Shown here: positions 1 through 10,679 of the stretch, piece after piece
How positions within the stretch are numbered: position 1 is the first letter of the stretch
Layout: the number at the start of each line of letters is the position of its first letter
Source: Begonia masoniana
Taxonomy: Eukaryota; Streptophyta; Magnoliopsida; Cucurbitales; Begoniaceae
Assembly (NCBI GenBank): GCA_022432975.1
Contig: CM039508.1
Coordinates: 50,495,646 to 50,559,645, forward strand
Length of the DNA stretch: 64,000 bases
Direction of reading: 5' to 3'
The notes under the pieces: generated by a model
What the model was told of the DNA's origin: nothing
The model's database searches: none
The model's input: the letters and a program-made list of their open reading frames with translations, nothing else
Program-made: the position numbers and the translations under genes

Positions 1-60
1 TTTAGTGTCCGTCCGGGTTTTTTCTTATCGGACGGATGCACTTTCCAGTGCGTCCGTCCG
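1..60. repeat. Left subterminal foldback repeat of the MULE
   Basis: Two cggacgg/ccgtccg blocks. Positions 28-58 form an imperfect hairpin (cggacggatgcac ... gtgcgtccgtccg) that closely matches the block at 28980-29012 on the other side of the element. Confidence 0.65.
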
Positions 61-141
61 GTAAATGAAACTCGAGACAAAGGCACAATTTTCTGATTTA
101 GGCTTTCTTTTTTTAATTCTCCAATTGCAGAATATACTGTC

Positions 142-212
142 ATGGCAGACAGAGAGAGATTGACAATTAGACGAAAGGTTGACCCGAGTCGTGCACCTTC
201 AACTTCACAAGT
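142..212 (+). pseudogene. 5' fragment of a Transposase_32-like gene, cut by a gypsy insertion
   Basis: The reading frame begins with ATG at 142 (MADRERLTIRRKV...) and runs to the target-site duplication caagt at 208-212, where the gypsy LTR begins. Removing 213-24547 (element plus second TSD copy) joins this frame directly to the frame at 24548 (GSSNRQERSTPPPPRSEF...), so both pieces were one coding region. The residues read past 212 on this strand belong to the LTR, not to this gene. Function of the family is unknown; it is known mainly from plant transposons. Confidence 0.6.
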
Positions 213-839
213 TGTTGAGCTTCAACCTGTAAAGACAACTCTAAGCTCGAAAAGAAGATCGTTAGCTTTCTTGAAACACAGATCCAACAAATCCGATAAA
301 ATAAATGTAAACAAAATATTAAACGTGCTCGGATTGAAATGAAAACGAAATATCGAATGTTTCCGATAATCGGCCAATAATCGCTATTTGGAGCGTTTTG
401 GCAAGAGTTTCTTCCAAGGAAGAGAACTCTATTCAAGGAATCGGTTAGGCCACTTCTTGCCGTTTTTCGATCTCGAAAGAGAGGAGAAGAAGATGGCAAA
501 TCCGTTCTTACAAGCTACCAAGCTTGAAGATCGGTTTTCGGGGGCACAACCCCTCGGTCGTTGTCAACCGAGCTTACCTTGGTAGCTCCTTGCTCCAAGC
601 TTCTTCTATCGAGAGAAGACAAATCCGCGGATGCTCATAAAAAATTAACCAAAAAATTACAATCACCAATGCCATGAATATATAGTCCTAATGGTGGGCT
701 AGAGTTTTGAGTGGGTTGGGCTTGGGCCTTTATTTGGGCAAACTATGTCTTCAACGTCAATTGGGCCAAACCATAAGCTAAGCCACCAATTAAGCCTAAC
801 ATTCATCTAATCCTAAAATGCCTAATCATGCATGCATAT
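213..839 (-). repeat. Element 3, 3' LTR, distal part
   Basis: Matches 23625-24251 with scattered substitutions. It starts at TGTTGAGC (213) after TSD caagt, and is cut at 839 by the insertion at 840-17897. The remainder of this LTR resumes at 17898. The substitutions between the two LTR copies show that this element is older than the inner ones. Confidence 0.85.
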
Positions 840-1411
840 TGTCACGACCCTAATACTGTACCCTTATTTACCCTTATTTTACCGTACAAATTTTTCATTT
901 TCCTTTATCCTTAGCATTTATGCGGAAAACAATTTGAAAACAATTTAAAATCAATTGAATAAAACCTTTAAAAACAAATACAAAACAATTACTTAAACAA
1001 ACACGTTTTCAAGAAAATAAACTGCGTGGTTCCGTTTAAAAGTTTAACATATCCTCCTGTTTCAAAATCACCAAAACAGTTTATAACAACAGGTTTCCAA
1101 AACGTTCAGAACATTAAAATATCAACCTATCAACTACCAGAATCAAACACCCTAAAATGTTTCTATACAACCATCAATAATTATAACCTATCATCTGTCA
1201 GAACCAAACATCCTATAATGTATATACAGCCATCAGCCCAAAACATCCAAAATCTGTCAAAATCTATACATCATTCATCTTGACAATTCCCAAAACTATC
1301 AAAATACCTAACCATGAGTCCCACGGGTCAAATACGCCTCGACTGCGCCAACACACCCCCGCGTCCATCCGTCGTCAACTGTATCATGTCTCAGGAGGAG
1401 GAATCTCATCC
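840..1411 (-). repeat. Reversed LTR 3' part of insertion X
   Basis: Read on the minus strand this is the downstream part of an LTR related to, but distinct from, that of element 1. Positions 1320-1411 correspond in reverse to about 2985-3070 (shared landmarks gcagtcgaggc, gacccgtggg and gagga..gatcc). Distance from that block to the LTR end is about 0.5 kb here against about 0.95 kb in element 1. It is cut at 1411 by the start of element 1. Confidence 0.65.
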
Positions 1412-4006
1412 TGTAATATCCCGCTTTACGAGATATTATTATTTTAATATGAAATGGCATTTTCGTAAATATGTCGGATTAACTCCGTTTTACGAAAAGA
1501 ATGCGTCATTAGAATCCTAATAATTAATATGGATTTTAAGAATATTATGGGATTTTTCGGAGTTCAAACCCTAACTTTATGAGAATTACGTTTTCTCGTA
1601 ATAAAAAGAACGATATTGTAAAAATAGTAAACGAGGTCCGAATTGCGAACGGACAGTTTTGATAAATCTCTGGTAACTAATTGGACTTATTGGCGAAATT
1701 AGGAAATTTGGTGATTTCGAATAGTTGGACGATTGACGAAACGAAGGACGAAACAAATAGAATTAAGTGAGAAGGGCAAAATAGTAATTTACAAAATCAA
1801 TTTTATAAAACATCACAAAACCCTTTTCTCTCCCTCACTTTCTCTCTTCTTCTCTGGATCGCACGAACAGAGGCGATTTTCCTCCTCTGGCCGCCGGCGT
1901 GTTCTCCTCCTCCGACCTCCGTCCGACCTCCGATCAACCCGTTTCCTTCACGGTTTCTTCTCCTCTCGCTACCCTCGGTATGTACCTACAATCTCTGAGC
2001 GTTTATTTCGAGTTTTCGGTTCGATTTAGGGTTAGGGTTTCAATTAGGGTTTCGACGAAAAACGCGATTTAGGGCCCGTAATTAATAGGTTAGCCGTGAT
2101 TAAGTATAGATTGAACGTATTGGACGTTATTGGACGAAAAGAAATCAATTTGCGAAAAAGTTATAAATTGATAAAATGTCGGTTTTTAGGAAAAACTCGT
2201 AACTAGAGATTTTGGATTATAAAGCTTTAATTAACGTTCGAAATGCTCTAAATAGCTAAGTGGAGAATTTAGGAGAATTCGTTAGTTAAGGATTTTGTAA
2301 TTTAGACATTTATGGCTTAAATTGATTATAACGGCGAATATCATGTTTTATTCAGACACGCAACTCTCGTGGTCAAAGCTTGTAATTCGGCGCGCTCAAG
2401 GTAAGTTCTCGTGATCTTTTCTGGCCGATTGGCCTACACCGTACGTCGTGGTCTTCTCGAGGAACTTGGTGATGTTTTGTTTAATCGCTTTGGTTGGGTA
2501 GTTAAGTTATATGTGTATAGGTTGATTGTTGAGTTTTGATGGTATATTCTGTCTATATGTGTATAGGTTGATTGTGGAGTTTTGGAAGGTATGCTTTGTC
2601 TATATGATTACTGTCTGATATGAATTGTTCATGCATCATTCTGTACGTGTTTTTAAGCAAAGTAATGGACCTAATTAATCTACGTAATCTGTTATCTGGT
2701 CACGGCGAGGTGGGTTTAGACCTCGGTGACAATCTGTCTGCGACCTAATCAAAAAGTAAAATGAACCAACGAAAAGAATCTACGAAATCTGTTATCTGGT
2801 CACGGAGAGGCTTGGTAGACCTCAGTGATAATCTGTCTGTGACGTAAAGAATCTGAATCTGTAATCTGAATCTGTATCTGTATCTGCATGTTTTCTGTAT
2901 TGCATACGCATAGCACGCATTGCACTTACGTAGAGCTTGCTGAGATTTTTATCTCATAGGTGTCTGTATGGTGTAGGTGAGGACGAGATCCCTCCACCTG
3001 AGGAGTGACGCAGTTGACGGAGGACGGCTCGCGTGGGTGTGCTGGCGCAGTCGAGGCTCACCTGACCCGTGGGGACGTATGTATAGGTTTTGAGGGTCTT
3101 TTTGGGATATTTTGGGTTTGTGACTTGTATAGATATCTTAGGATGTTTAGTTTGTTTGAAATTCTGGAACTGTTTGGTGTATAGTGTCTTAAAGGATTTA
3201 ATAAACTGTATTTGAACTGTTTTAGGTTTGGTACGGATATGCTCGAGTTTTTGAGCTATCCACGCCGTTCGTTTTTAGAAAGTTTTATCGCAATTAGAGT
3301 ATCGTGTTATTGTAAGTCTGAATTGCGTAATTAGTGGTCGATGAATAGATATAGAAGTTGATTTCCAGAATGTTATTTGATGAAGTGTTGCACTCTGGAA
3401 TCGGATTCCAGAGAGCATATGGGATGGAAATGAAAAGCGCTGTTTTGCTCTCTGGAAGTTCAGATTCCAGAGAGCACTTAGTGGGAAAAACAGAACAGAG
3501 GGGAAAAGCAGAAGGATCGCTGCATAGTGTGCAGCGATCGATCTCTGCTGAAGAGCAGAGATCGATCGCCGCCCAGGTTGCTGCATGCTGCAATGCAGCG
3601 ATCGGTCTCTGCAAATTGCAGAGATCGATCGCTGCAATGCAAACAGCATACATACAGCGATCGGTCTCTGCAAATTGCAGAGATCGATCGCTGCAAAGAT
3701 TATAGCATGCAGCGATCGATCTCTGCAATTTGCAGAGATCGGTCGCTGCCTCTTCTTTTGTGCAGCAGGGACGGTTTTGCCCTCCCACTTTTATTAAAGT
3801 TTATTTAATTTATTTAATAGTTTTTAATTGTTTTATTTAAATAGTTTTAAGTTGTTTTTAAGTTAGGTTTCAATTCCGATTTCGATTCTGGTTTCGATTT
3901 CGGTTTAGGTTCCGCCTAGAGTTTAATTAAAGGTATTAGGATAAAAAGAAAAAGAAAAATGAAAAATTTACACGGTAATTACGGGTACAGTATTAGGGTC
4001 GTTACA
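1412..4006 (+). repeat. Element 1, 5' LTR (2595 bp)
   Basis: Starts TGTAATATCCCGC and ends GGGTCGTTACA four bases before the PBS. Inside are a pair of diverged direct repeats (about 2681-2747 and 2783-2848, both containing ctgttatctggtcacgg) and a hairpin cluster (3391-3749). The short open frames in this LTR are chance products of those repeats. Confidence 0.9.
3391..3749. repeat. Hairpin array in element 1, 5' LTR
   Basis: Two hairpins with ctctgga/tccagag stems (3391-3411, 3449-3475) are followed by four of near-identical design with stem gcagcgatcgatctctgc and its complement around a loop of about 4-6 nt (3531-3572, 3595-3635, 3655-3694, 3709-3749). Each stem contains cgatcg or cgatcggt. 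This region lies in the last quarter of the LTR, probably R or U5. Confidence 0.85.
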
Positions 4007-4010
4007 ATTA

Positions 4011-4022
4011 TGGTATCAGAGC
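4011..4022 (+). other. Element 1 primer-binding site (tRNA-iMet)
   Basis: TGGTATCAGAGC, the canonical complement of the 3' end of plant initiator tRNA-Met, four bases after the 5' LTR. Confidence 0.9.
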
Positions 4023-4171
4023 CCCCGGGTTTTAAAATCGATTCTGTAGACTGCTCGACTGCACAGCCACTACACGGACGTTCTTCATCAACTGTAAGTA
4101 TGTTTATAGCTTTATTTAATTTCAGTTTCTTAGAGATATTTGTTTTAAAATTTTATAGGAGATATATAAGT

Positions 4172-5317
4172 ATGGTGCGTCGAAGAAATGACCGAGATGA
4201 CCGCGACGATACAATAGACACCCTTAAGGACTTCATCGCCCAGCAGTCCCAGCATATGGAGCGACAAGCTCAACAGATGGAGAGACAGTCTGAGCAGTTG
4301 GGCACTTTGATAGACCGAGAAGGCGTTAGAGTTCGGGAGGCAGCTATATCGGGTAATCGTGGGATGGAGAGATTTCAGAAGCTCCAGCCCCCTATATTTA
4401 ACGGGCAGTCCACTGATCCCTCTTTAGCCGAGGAGTGGATTCGGACCATGGAGGATATGATGGCTTATGCGAGTATAGAGAATGGAGAGAAGGTTGCATT
4501 GGCGACCTACCACTTAGCACTGGACGCCCGATTCTGGTGGGATTCTGTCAAGACCACTACGGATGTGTTTGTTATGAGCTGGGAGCGGTTCAGGGAGATA
4601 TTTTTCGACAAGTACTTCGGCCATACCGTTCGAGAGGCGAAGATGGTCGAATTTATGCAGTTGCGGCAGGTTAGCTCTATTGCCGAGTATGTGAGGAAGT
4701 TTGAGGCGTTGTCTAGATTCGCGCCACGTCAGGTCGGCGTTAACGAGGACAAGGTACGCCGATTTCTACAGGGACTTAGTCGGGAGTTCCGGATGCGCCT
4801 TACTATATCTGGGGTACGGGATGTATCCTATGACGACATTGTGGCCAGGGCGCTGGATATTGAGGCAGTGGATAGAGATTCTGTCAATCCGAGGGAGCCA
4901 TCTAAGGGCTTCTTTCGGGAGATTCACCCCCAGCTCAGGAATGAGGGCCGGCAACAGAGAGCACAGCCTCAACAGCAACAACAGAGGGAAATTAAAAGGC
5001 CCTTAGAGGGAGGCAACGATCGAGGTAAAGGAAGGCAGGTACAAGGGGCTTCCCAGATGCCTTGGTGCCCTATGTGCCAGAAAGAGCACAGTGGCGAATG
5101 TCGGGTGGGCACAAATAAATGTTACAGGTGTGGTGGGGTTGACCACTTTGTTAGAGATTGCCCGAAGCCGGGCCGTGATCAGTTGAGTGGAGATCAGAGA
5201 AGAGTCATGCCCAAGGTTTTCGCATTTATAGAACCTGGTGACGTCGACGATGGGGCACAACCTTCTCTTATTATAGGTATTGTCTTAATTACCTTTATGA
5301 TGATATGTTTATGTTAA
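4172..5317 (+). CDS. gag: Retrotransposon gag polyprotein (element 1)
   Basis: 381 aa, starting MVRRRNDRDDRDD at 4172; an open frame extends upstream to 3959 but runs through the LTR end and PBS, so that start is unlikely. A glutamine-rich coiled N-terminal part (residues ~20-50) is followed by the gag core (FWWDSVKTT, WERFREIFFDKYFG, EAKMVEFMQLRQ, YVRKFEALSRFAP) and a CCHC zinc knuckle (CYRCGGVDHFVRDC). Gag forms the virus-like particle and packages RNA. The sequence ends (QPSLIIGIVLI...) just where protease would begin in a complete Tekay/Del-like element, then stops. The frame is intact, so particle protein could still be made. Confidence 0.85.
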   Translation: MVRRRNDRDDRDDTIDTLKDFIAQQSQHMERQAQQMERQSEQLGTLIDREGVRVREAAISGNRGMERFQKLQPPIFNGQSTDPSLAEEWIRTMEDMMAYASIENGEKVALATYHLALDARFWWDSVKTTTDVFVMSWERFREIFFDKYFGHTVREAKMVEFMQLRQVSSIAEYVRKFEALSRFAPRQVGVNEDKVRRFLQGLSREFRMRLTISGVRDVSYDDIVARALDIEAVDRDSVNPREPSKGFFREIHPQLRNEGRQQRAQPQQQQQREIKRPLEGGNDRGKGRQVQGASQMPWCPMCQKEHSGECRVGTNKCYRCGGVDHFVRDCPKPGRDQLSGDQRRVMPKVFAFIEPGDVDDGAQPSLIIGIVLITFMMICLC

Positions 5318-7143
5318 AAGGATAACAATAATAATGATGATAATGATAGGCTTGAAAATAGAAAAGTAAGAAAATAGAAGATGGGTAAAAATAATTACTA
5401 GGTGAACCTCGAAGAGAAATCAGTAGACTGCATATAGGACAATAAAGACCAAATAGAAATATAGTTATACAATAGTAGGATTACTTTGAGTTAATCAACG
5501 GAGTTTTTACACTTAAGGTTTAGTAAGAATTAGAGAAATACACCCTATGAAATATGAGTTTTAAGTAGGTAGGGATTATTTCTAATTAACACCCCCCTTC
5601 AAGTATTAAAATGCGACTAATCGAGAAAGATGAAGGTTAGATATAAACCTATTAATGGATACCCTAGATTGTTGTAATACCTGGAGTGTGTTTAAATAGA
5701 TCAAGTACCGTAGAACTCGTCCATTGAGGATTCGTATGAAGTTATGAGTGTCTAGATTAAGAAAGAATTTAAGAGTTAAACTTAGAATAATTGTCAAGTA
5801 GAATAGTTGGAACCTGACTAGAAGGAGCGAACAAAAATAGACTAGTCGGCGAACTTGATGTAGCCTTGAGGAATTTAGGGAAGGCGAAGTAGATCGTTGA
5901 AATAAATGAGAGGTTAGGTTAGAAGCATAGATTGGCATTTAAAGGTCAGCAAATTGAGAAATTTGCGATTTATAGAATGAGGAGAGTGAGAACTATCACC
6001 GAAACTATCTAAATAAGCTTAGAAGTGAGGCTAAGTTAGAAAATTTCTAGAGATCGACTCGTGTTTGGCAAGTCGAGACCAAGTAATACATAAATGGCTT
6101 AGGTTATAATGACTAGTTTAGAGTGCATCAATGAGGAGATTTAGAGACTTGAGGATGCTAGGAGTCGATAGAGACTTAAGTTAAGACAAATGACTATAGC
6201 AGAAGTAGGATGAGTAGATTAGTAATGGAGTAACGATAGAATTCATTGAGAAACTAAACCTAAGGAGCTTAATTTGATGAGTTAAAAGTTAAAATATATG
6301 GGAGTTAGATTACAACCTGAGTGTAGTTAGAAATCCTTGAAAGATAGTCAACCCAAATGACGTCGGGAAATGGAAGATATTTCGAGGATTGAACATAAGG
6401 GACGATTTTAGGAGAGACCAATTGATGAATTGGTGAGTTTAACGCTTTGATGACTAAATTTAGACCAACGCGTGCTCAGGTCGTCAGGTGACAGGTACAC
6501 GGTTAGAGATCGTTTGATTGAAGGTTTAGAAAATTTGGTAAGATTTGATGCGTAAGCGCGAATGTGTTTGGGCCAGTTGAAAAGAAAGGATATGGTAAGA
6601 AGGTTAATGTAAGTATGTACACATACCGACTGCGGACGGTGTCGATGAAACCATGTCTATGTTTGGGTTACAGCCCAGACATTGGACGAGGTTAGGTTAT
6701 CAATTTGGCTGGTGTTAGTAAGCTTGGACATAGCTCCGACGTGAGAGAACGACGGAGGAAAGACGAGGATGAAAGAGAACCTTGAAGCTGGTATTAATAG
6801 GAAGTTTAATATGTGAGTTATTAAGTGAAGGTTGAAAGTTGAAGCGTGCACAAATATTAAGGTAGCAAATAGGTCACAGAGTGGATTTATTTGAGATTTA
6901 CATATTTAAATTGTACTCAACACCTTAGAAGGAGAGTATATGATCGAATCGAAAGTAGTAAATGCAAATTTAAGGCCGATGTTGGAGAGTATAGTGGAGG
7001 GCCTAGGTTTAGAATCACGAAATATGACCGTAAGTACAGATAATGAATCGTGGTGCAGGGCCGAATGACATGAAACATTAATGTACAAAGACTATGAGTT
7101 AGGTCAAATTTTGAGGACAAAATTTTAAATAAGGTGGATGGAA
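5318..7143 (+). other. Non-coding interior of element 1
   Basis: 1.8 kb occupying the place of pol. No pol motif is visible in any frame and stop codons are dense. The final part (gaggacaaaattttaaa ... ggtggatggaa) resembles the 3' untranslated end and polypurine tract of Tekay/Del-type elements directly before the 3' LTR. Confidence 0.65.
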
Positions 7144-9718
7144 TGTAATATCCCGCTTTACGAGATATTATTATTTTAATATGAAATGGCATTTTCGTAA
7201 ATATGTCGGATTAACTCCGTTTTACGAAAAGAATGCGTCATTAGAATCCTAATAATTAATATGGATTTTAAGAATATTATGGGATTTTTCGGAGTTCAAA
7301 CCCTAACTTTATGAGAATTACGTTTTCTCGTAATAAAAAGAACGATATTGTAAAAATAGTAAACGAGGTCCGAATTGCGAACGGACAGTTTTGATAAATC
7401 TCTGGTAACTAATTGGACTTATTGGCGAAATTAGGAAATTTGGTGATTTCGAATAGTTGGACGATTGACGAAACGAAGGACGAAACAAATAGAATTAAGT
7501 GAGAAGGGCAAAATAGTAATTTACAAAATCAATTTTATAAAACATCACAAAACCCTTTTCTCTCCCTCACTTTCTCTCTTCTTCTCTGGATCGCACGAAC
7601 AGAGGCGATTTTCCTCCTCTGGCCGCCGGCGTGTTCTCCTCCTCCGACCTCCGTCCGACCTCCGATCAACCCGTTTCCTTCACGGTTTCTTCTCCTCTCG
7701 CTACCCTCGGTATGTACCTACAATCTCTGAGCGTTTATTTCGAGTTTTCGGTTCGATTTAGGGTTAGGGTTTCAATTAGGGTTTCGACGAAAAACGCGAT
7801 TTAGGGCCCGTAATTAATAGGTTAGCCGTGATTAAGTATAGATTGAACGTATTGGACGTTATTGGACGAAAAGAAATCAATTTGCGAAAAAGTTATAAAT
7901 TGATAAAATGTCGGTTTTTAGGAAAAACTCGTAACTAGAGATTTTGGATTATAAAGCTTTAATTAACGTTCGAAATGCTCTAAATAGCTAAGTGGAGAAT
8001 TTAGGAGAATTCGTTAGTTAAGGATTTTGTAATTTAGACATTTATGGCTTAAATTGATTATAACGGCGAATATCATGTTTTATTCAGACACGCAACTCTC
8101 GTGGTCAAAGCTTGTAATTCGGCGCGCTCAAGGTAAGTTCTCGTGATCTTTTCTGGCCGATTGGCCTACACCGTACGTCGTGGTCTTCTCGAGGAACTTG
8201 GTGATGTTTTGTTTAATCGCTTTGGTTGGGTAGTTAAGTTATATGTGTATAGGTTGATTGTTGAGTTTTGATGGTATATTCTGTCTATATGTGTATAGGT
8301 TGATTGTGGAGTTTTGGAAGGTATGCTTTGTCTATATGATTACTGTCTGATATGAATTGTTCATGCATCATTCTGTACGTGTTTTTAAGCAAAGTAATGG
8401 ACCTAATTAATCTACGTAATCTGTTATCTGGTCACGGCGAGGTGGGTTTAGACCTCGGTGACAATCTGTCTGCGACCTAATCAAAAAGTAAAATGAACCA
8501 ACGAAAAGAATCTACGAAATCTGTTATCTGGTCACGGAGAGGCTTGGTAGACCTCAGTGATAATCTGTCTGTGACGTAAAGAATCTGAATCTGTAATCTG
8601 AATCTGTATCTGTATCTGCATGTTTTCTGTATTGCATACGCATAGCACGCATTGCACTTACGTAGAGCTTGCTGAGATTTTTATCTCATAGGTGTCTGTA
8701 TGGTGTAGGTGAGGACGAGATCCCTCCACCTGAGGAGTGACGCAGTTGACGGAGGACGGCTCGCGTGGGTGTGCTGGCGCAGTCGAGGCTCACCTGACCC
8801 GTGGGGACGTATGTATAGGTTTTGAGGGTCTTTTTGGGATATTTTGGGTTTGTGACTTGTATAGATATCTTAGGATGTTTAGTTTGTTTGAAATTCTGGA
8901 ACTGTTTGGTGTATAGTGTCTTAAAGGATTTAATAAACTGTATTTGAACTGTTTTAGGTTTGGTACGGATATGCTCGAGTTTTTGAGCTATCCACGCCGT
9001 TCGTTTTTAGAAAGTTTTATCGCAATTAGAGTATCGTGTTATTGTAAGTCTGAATTGCGTAATTAGTGGTCGATGAATAGATATAGAAGTTGATTTCCAG
9101 AATGTTATTTGATGAAGTGTTGCACTCTGGAATCGGATTCCAGAGAGCATATGGGATGGAAATGAAAAGCGCTGTTTTGCTCTCTGGAAGTTCAGATTCC
9201 AGAGAGCACTTAGTGGGAAAAACAGAACAGAGGGGAAAAGCAGAAGGATCGCTGCATAGTGTGCAGCGATCGATCTCTGCTGAAGAGCAGAGATCGATCG
9301 CCGCCCAGGTTGCTGCATGCTGCAATGCAGCGATCGGTCTCTGCAAATTGCAGAGATCGATCGCTGCAATGCAAACAGCATACATACAGCGATCGGTCTC
9401 TGCAAATTGCAGAGATCGATCGCTGCAAAGATTATAGCATGCAGCGATCGATCTCTGCAATTTGCAGAGATCGGTCGCTGCCTCTTCTTTTGTGCAGCAG
9501 GGACGGTTTTGCCCTCCCACTTTTATTAAAGTTTATTTAATTTATTTAATAGTTTTTAATTGTTTTATTTAAATAGTTTTAAGTTGTTTTTAAGTTAGGT
9601 TTCAATTCCGATTTCGATTCTGGTTTCGATTTCGGTTTAGGTTCCGCCTAGAGTTTAATTAAAGGTATTAGGATAAAAAGAAAAAGAAAAATGAAAAATT
9701 TACACGGTAATTACGGGT
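7144..9718 (+). repeat. Element 1, 3' LTR (2575 bp, lacking its last 20 bp)
   Basis: Identical by eye to 1412-3986. It ends at ...ttacgggt, where element 2 begins with TGACACG. The missing tail corresponds to 3987-4006. The hairpin array is repeated at 9123-9481. Confidence 0.9.
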
Positions 9719-10679
9719 TGACACGATTCCGCCTCCAAGGGGTCGTGTTTCTACCCACAATAAAAACCGATTAGCAAGAAACAGGAAAAACAGGAAAACA
9801 GAAATTCCAGAAACTTCAATCTACGATTTAACCAATCAAACGTTAACCAAATTAAACGAAATTTTAAGGGGTTCTTCGATTTTAAGTTAAGTTTATGTCC
9901 TCAAAATTTCAGATCTAGAAGATCTGTAAATCAAAAGTTATAAGCAGAACACCAGTTGCTGTCCGGTAAGCAATATTTTGTAAGCTTCCGGCAAACACTC
10001 TTCCGTAAAAGAATGACAGCAAGTGGAACGGGTTAATGGCCTTTTTCTTCGTGTATCCTACTCTGAAAAGAGAGGGAAGAAGAGTGGAACAATAGCTATT
10101 CAAGCAACCGTGGGCTTGAAAGCGTAAAGGAGAAAACTCTCCTCGGTTCTTGACCGAACCGAGCCTTACCGTTTACCGGTCTTCAAGCTCCGAACACTTA
10201 GCCGAAATTAGGTTATTCTCATAGCATCAACAACTTATTACAAACACCAATAACCATGCTTATATAGGCCTAGGGTGGGTGGAGGCCTTGGTTAGAAATG
10301 GGCTTCAAAACGGGCTTCAAAATGGACCAAAACCTTGGCCTAGTGCAACAACGCACTCTTCACTTCAACCATCTCCAAACCACCATCTAAACTAGCATAC
10401 ATCTAATCCTAATGCCTAAGGATGCATGCTTTAATAATTCCTTACAATAAGGCCATTGTTTGCCAAATAAAACACACAAAAAGTAACAAATAAAACACAC
10501 ATAATATTTGGTTACAATGAGTTGAATTAGGGAAGACAAATTCCCTCTTTAACTTCATGCTTCCAATCCAAGCCTTTACATATTCAACTCCTACAAAATG
10601 AGAGGCAAATGCATTAGTAAATTTGTCCTTGTTAATAAACGCATTTACCTTGATTGGTGATGGGGCCTTGGGCACATCA
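9719..10679 (-). repeat. Element 2, 3' LTR (961 bp)
   Basis: Matches 14364-15189 over its first 826 bp with about four differences (two substitutions and two 1-bp indels). The TGA stop of the 927-aa ORF is formed by the first bases of this LTR. Confidence 0.85.

Larger units (their letters stand above)
1412..9718 (+). mobile_element. Gag-only Ty3/gypsy-like retrotransposon (element 1)
   Basis: 5' LTR 1412-4006, PBS 4011-4022, gag 4172-5317, 1.8 kb without coding capacity, a purine-rich 3' end, and 3' LTR 7144-9718. No protease, reverse transcriptase, RNase H or integrase is present, so it needs help in trans. The layout matches non-autonomous elements that keep only gag (called TR-GAG or, without gag, LARD). 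The two LTRs sit at a constant offset of 5732 bp and I saw no difference between them over 2575 bp. The last 20 bp of the 3' LTR are missing at the junction with element 2. Confidence 0.85.

Noticed and set aside
1733..2029. 98-aa frame starting TKRRTKQIELSEK, repeated at 7465-7761
   Set aside because: Lies in both LTRs of element 1, low-complexity S/R/F content, no domain; probably untranslated LTR sequence.
3275..3808. Overlapping frames on both strands with repeated CSDRSLQ / QRSIAA peptides
   Set aside because: They are translations of the hairpin array in the LTR, and occur in several frames and again at +5732. Not genes.
5606..7192. Minus-strand small frames in the interior of element 1
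   Set aside because: No similarity to env, pol or host proteins by eye, no splice or start support; treated as chance frames in non-coding filler.
9915..10103. 62-aa minus frame, repeated at 14560-14748
   Set aside because: Inside the element 2 LTRs; duplicated only because the LTR is duplicated.
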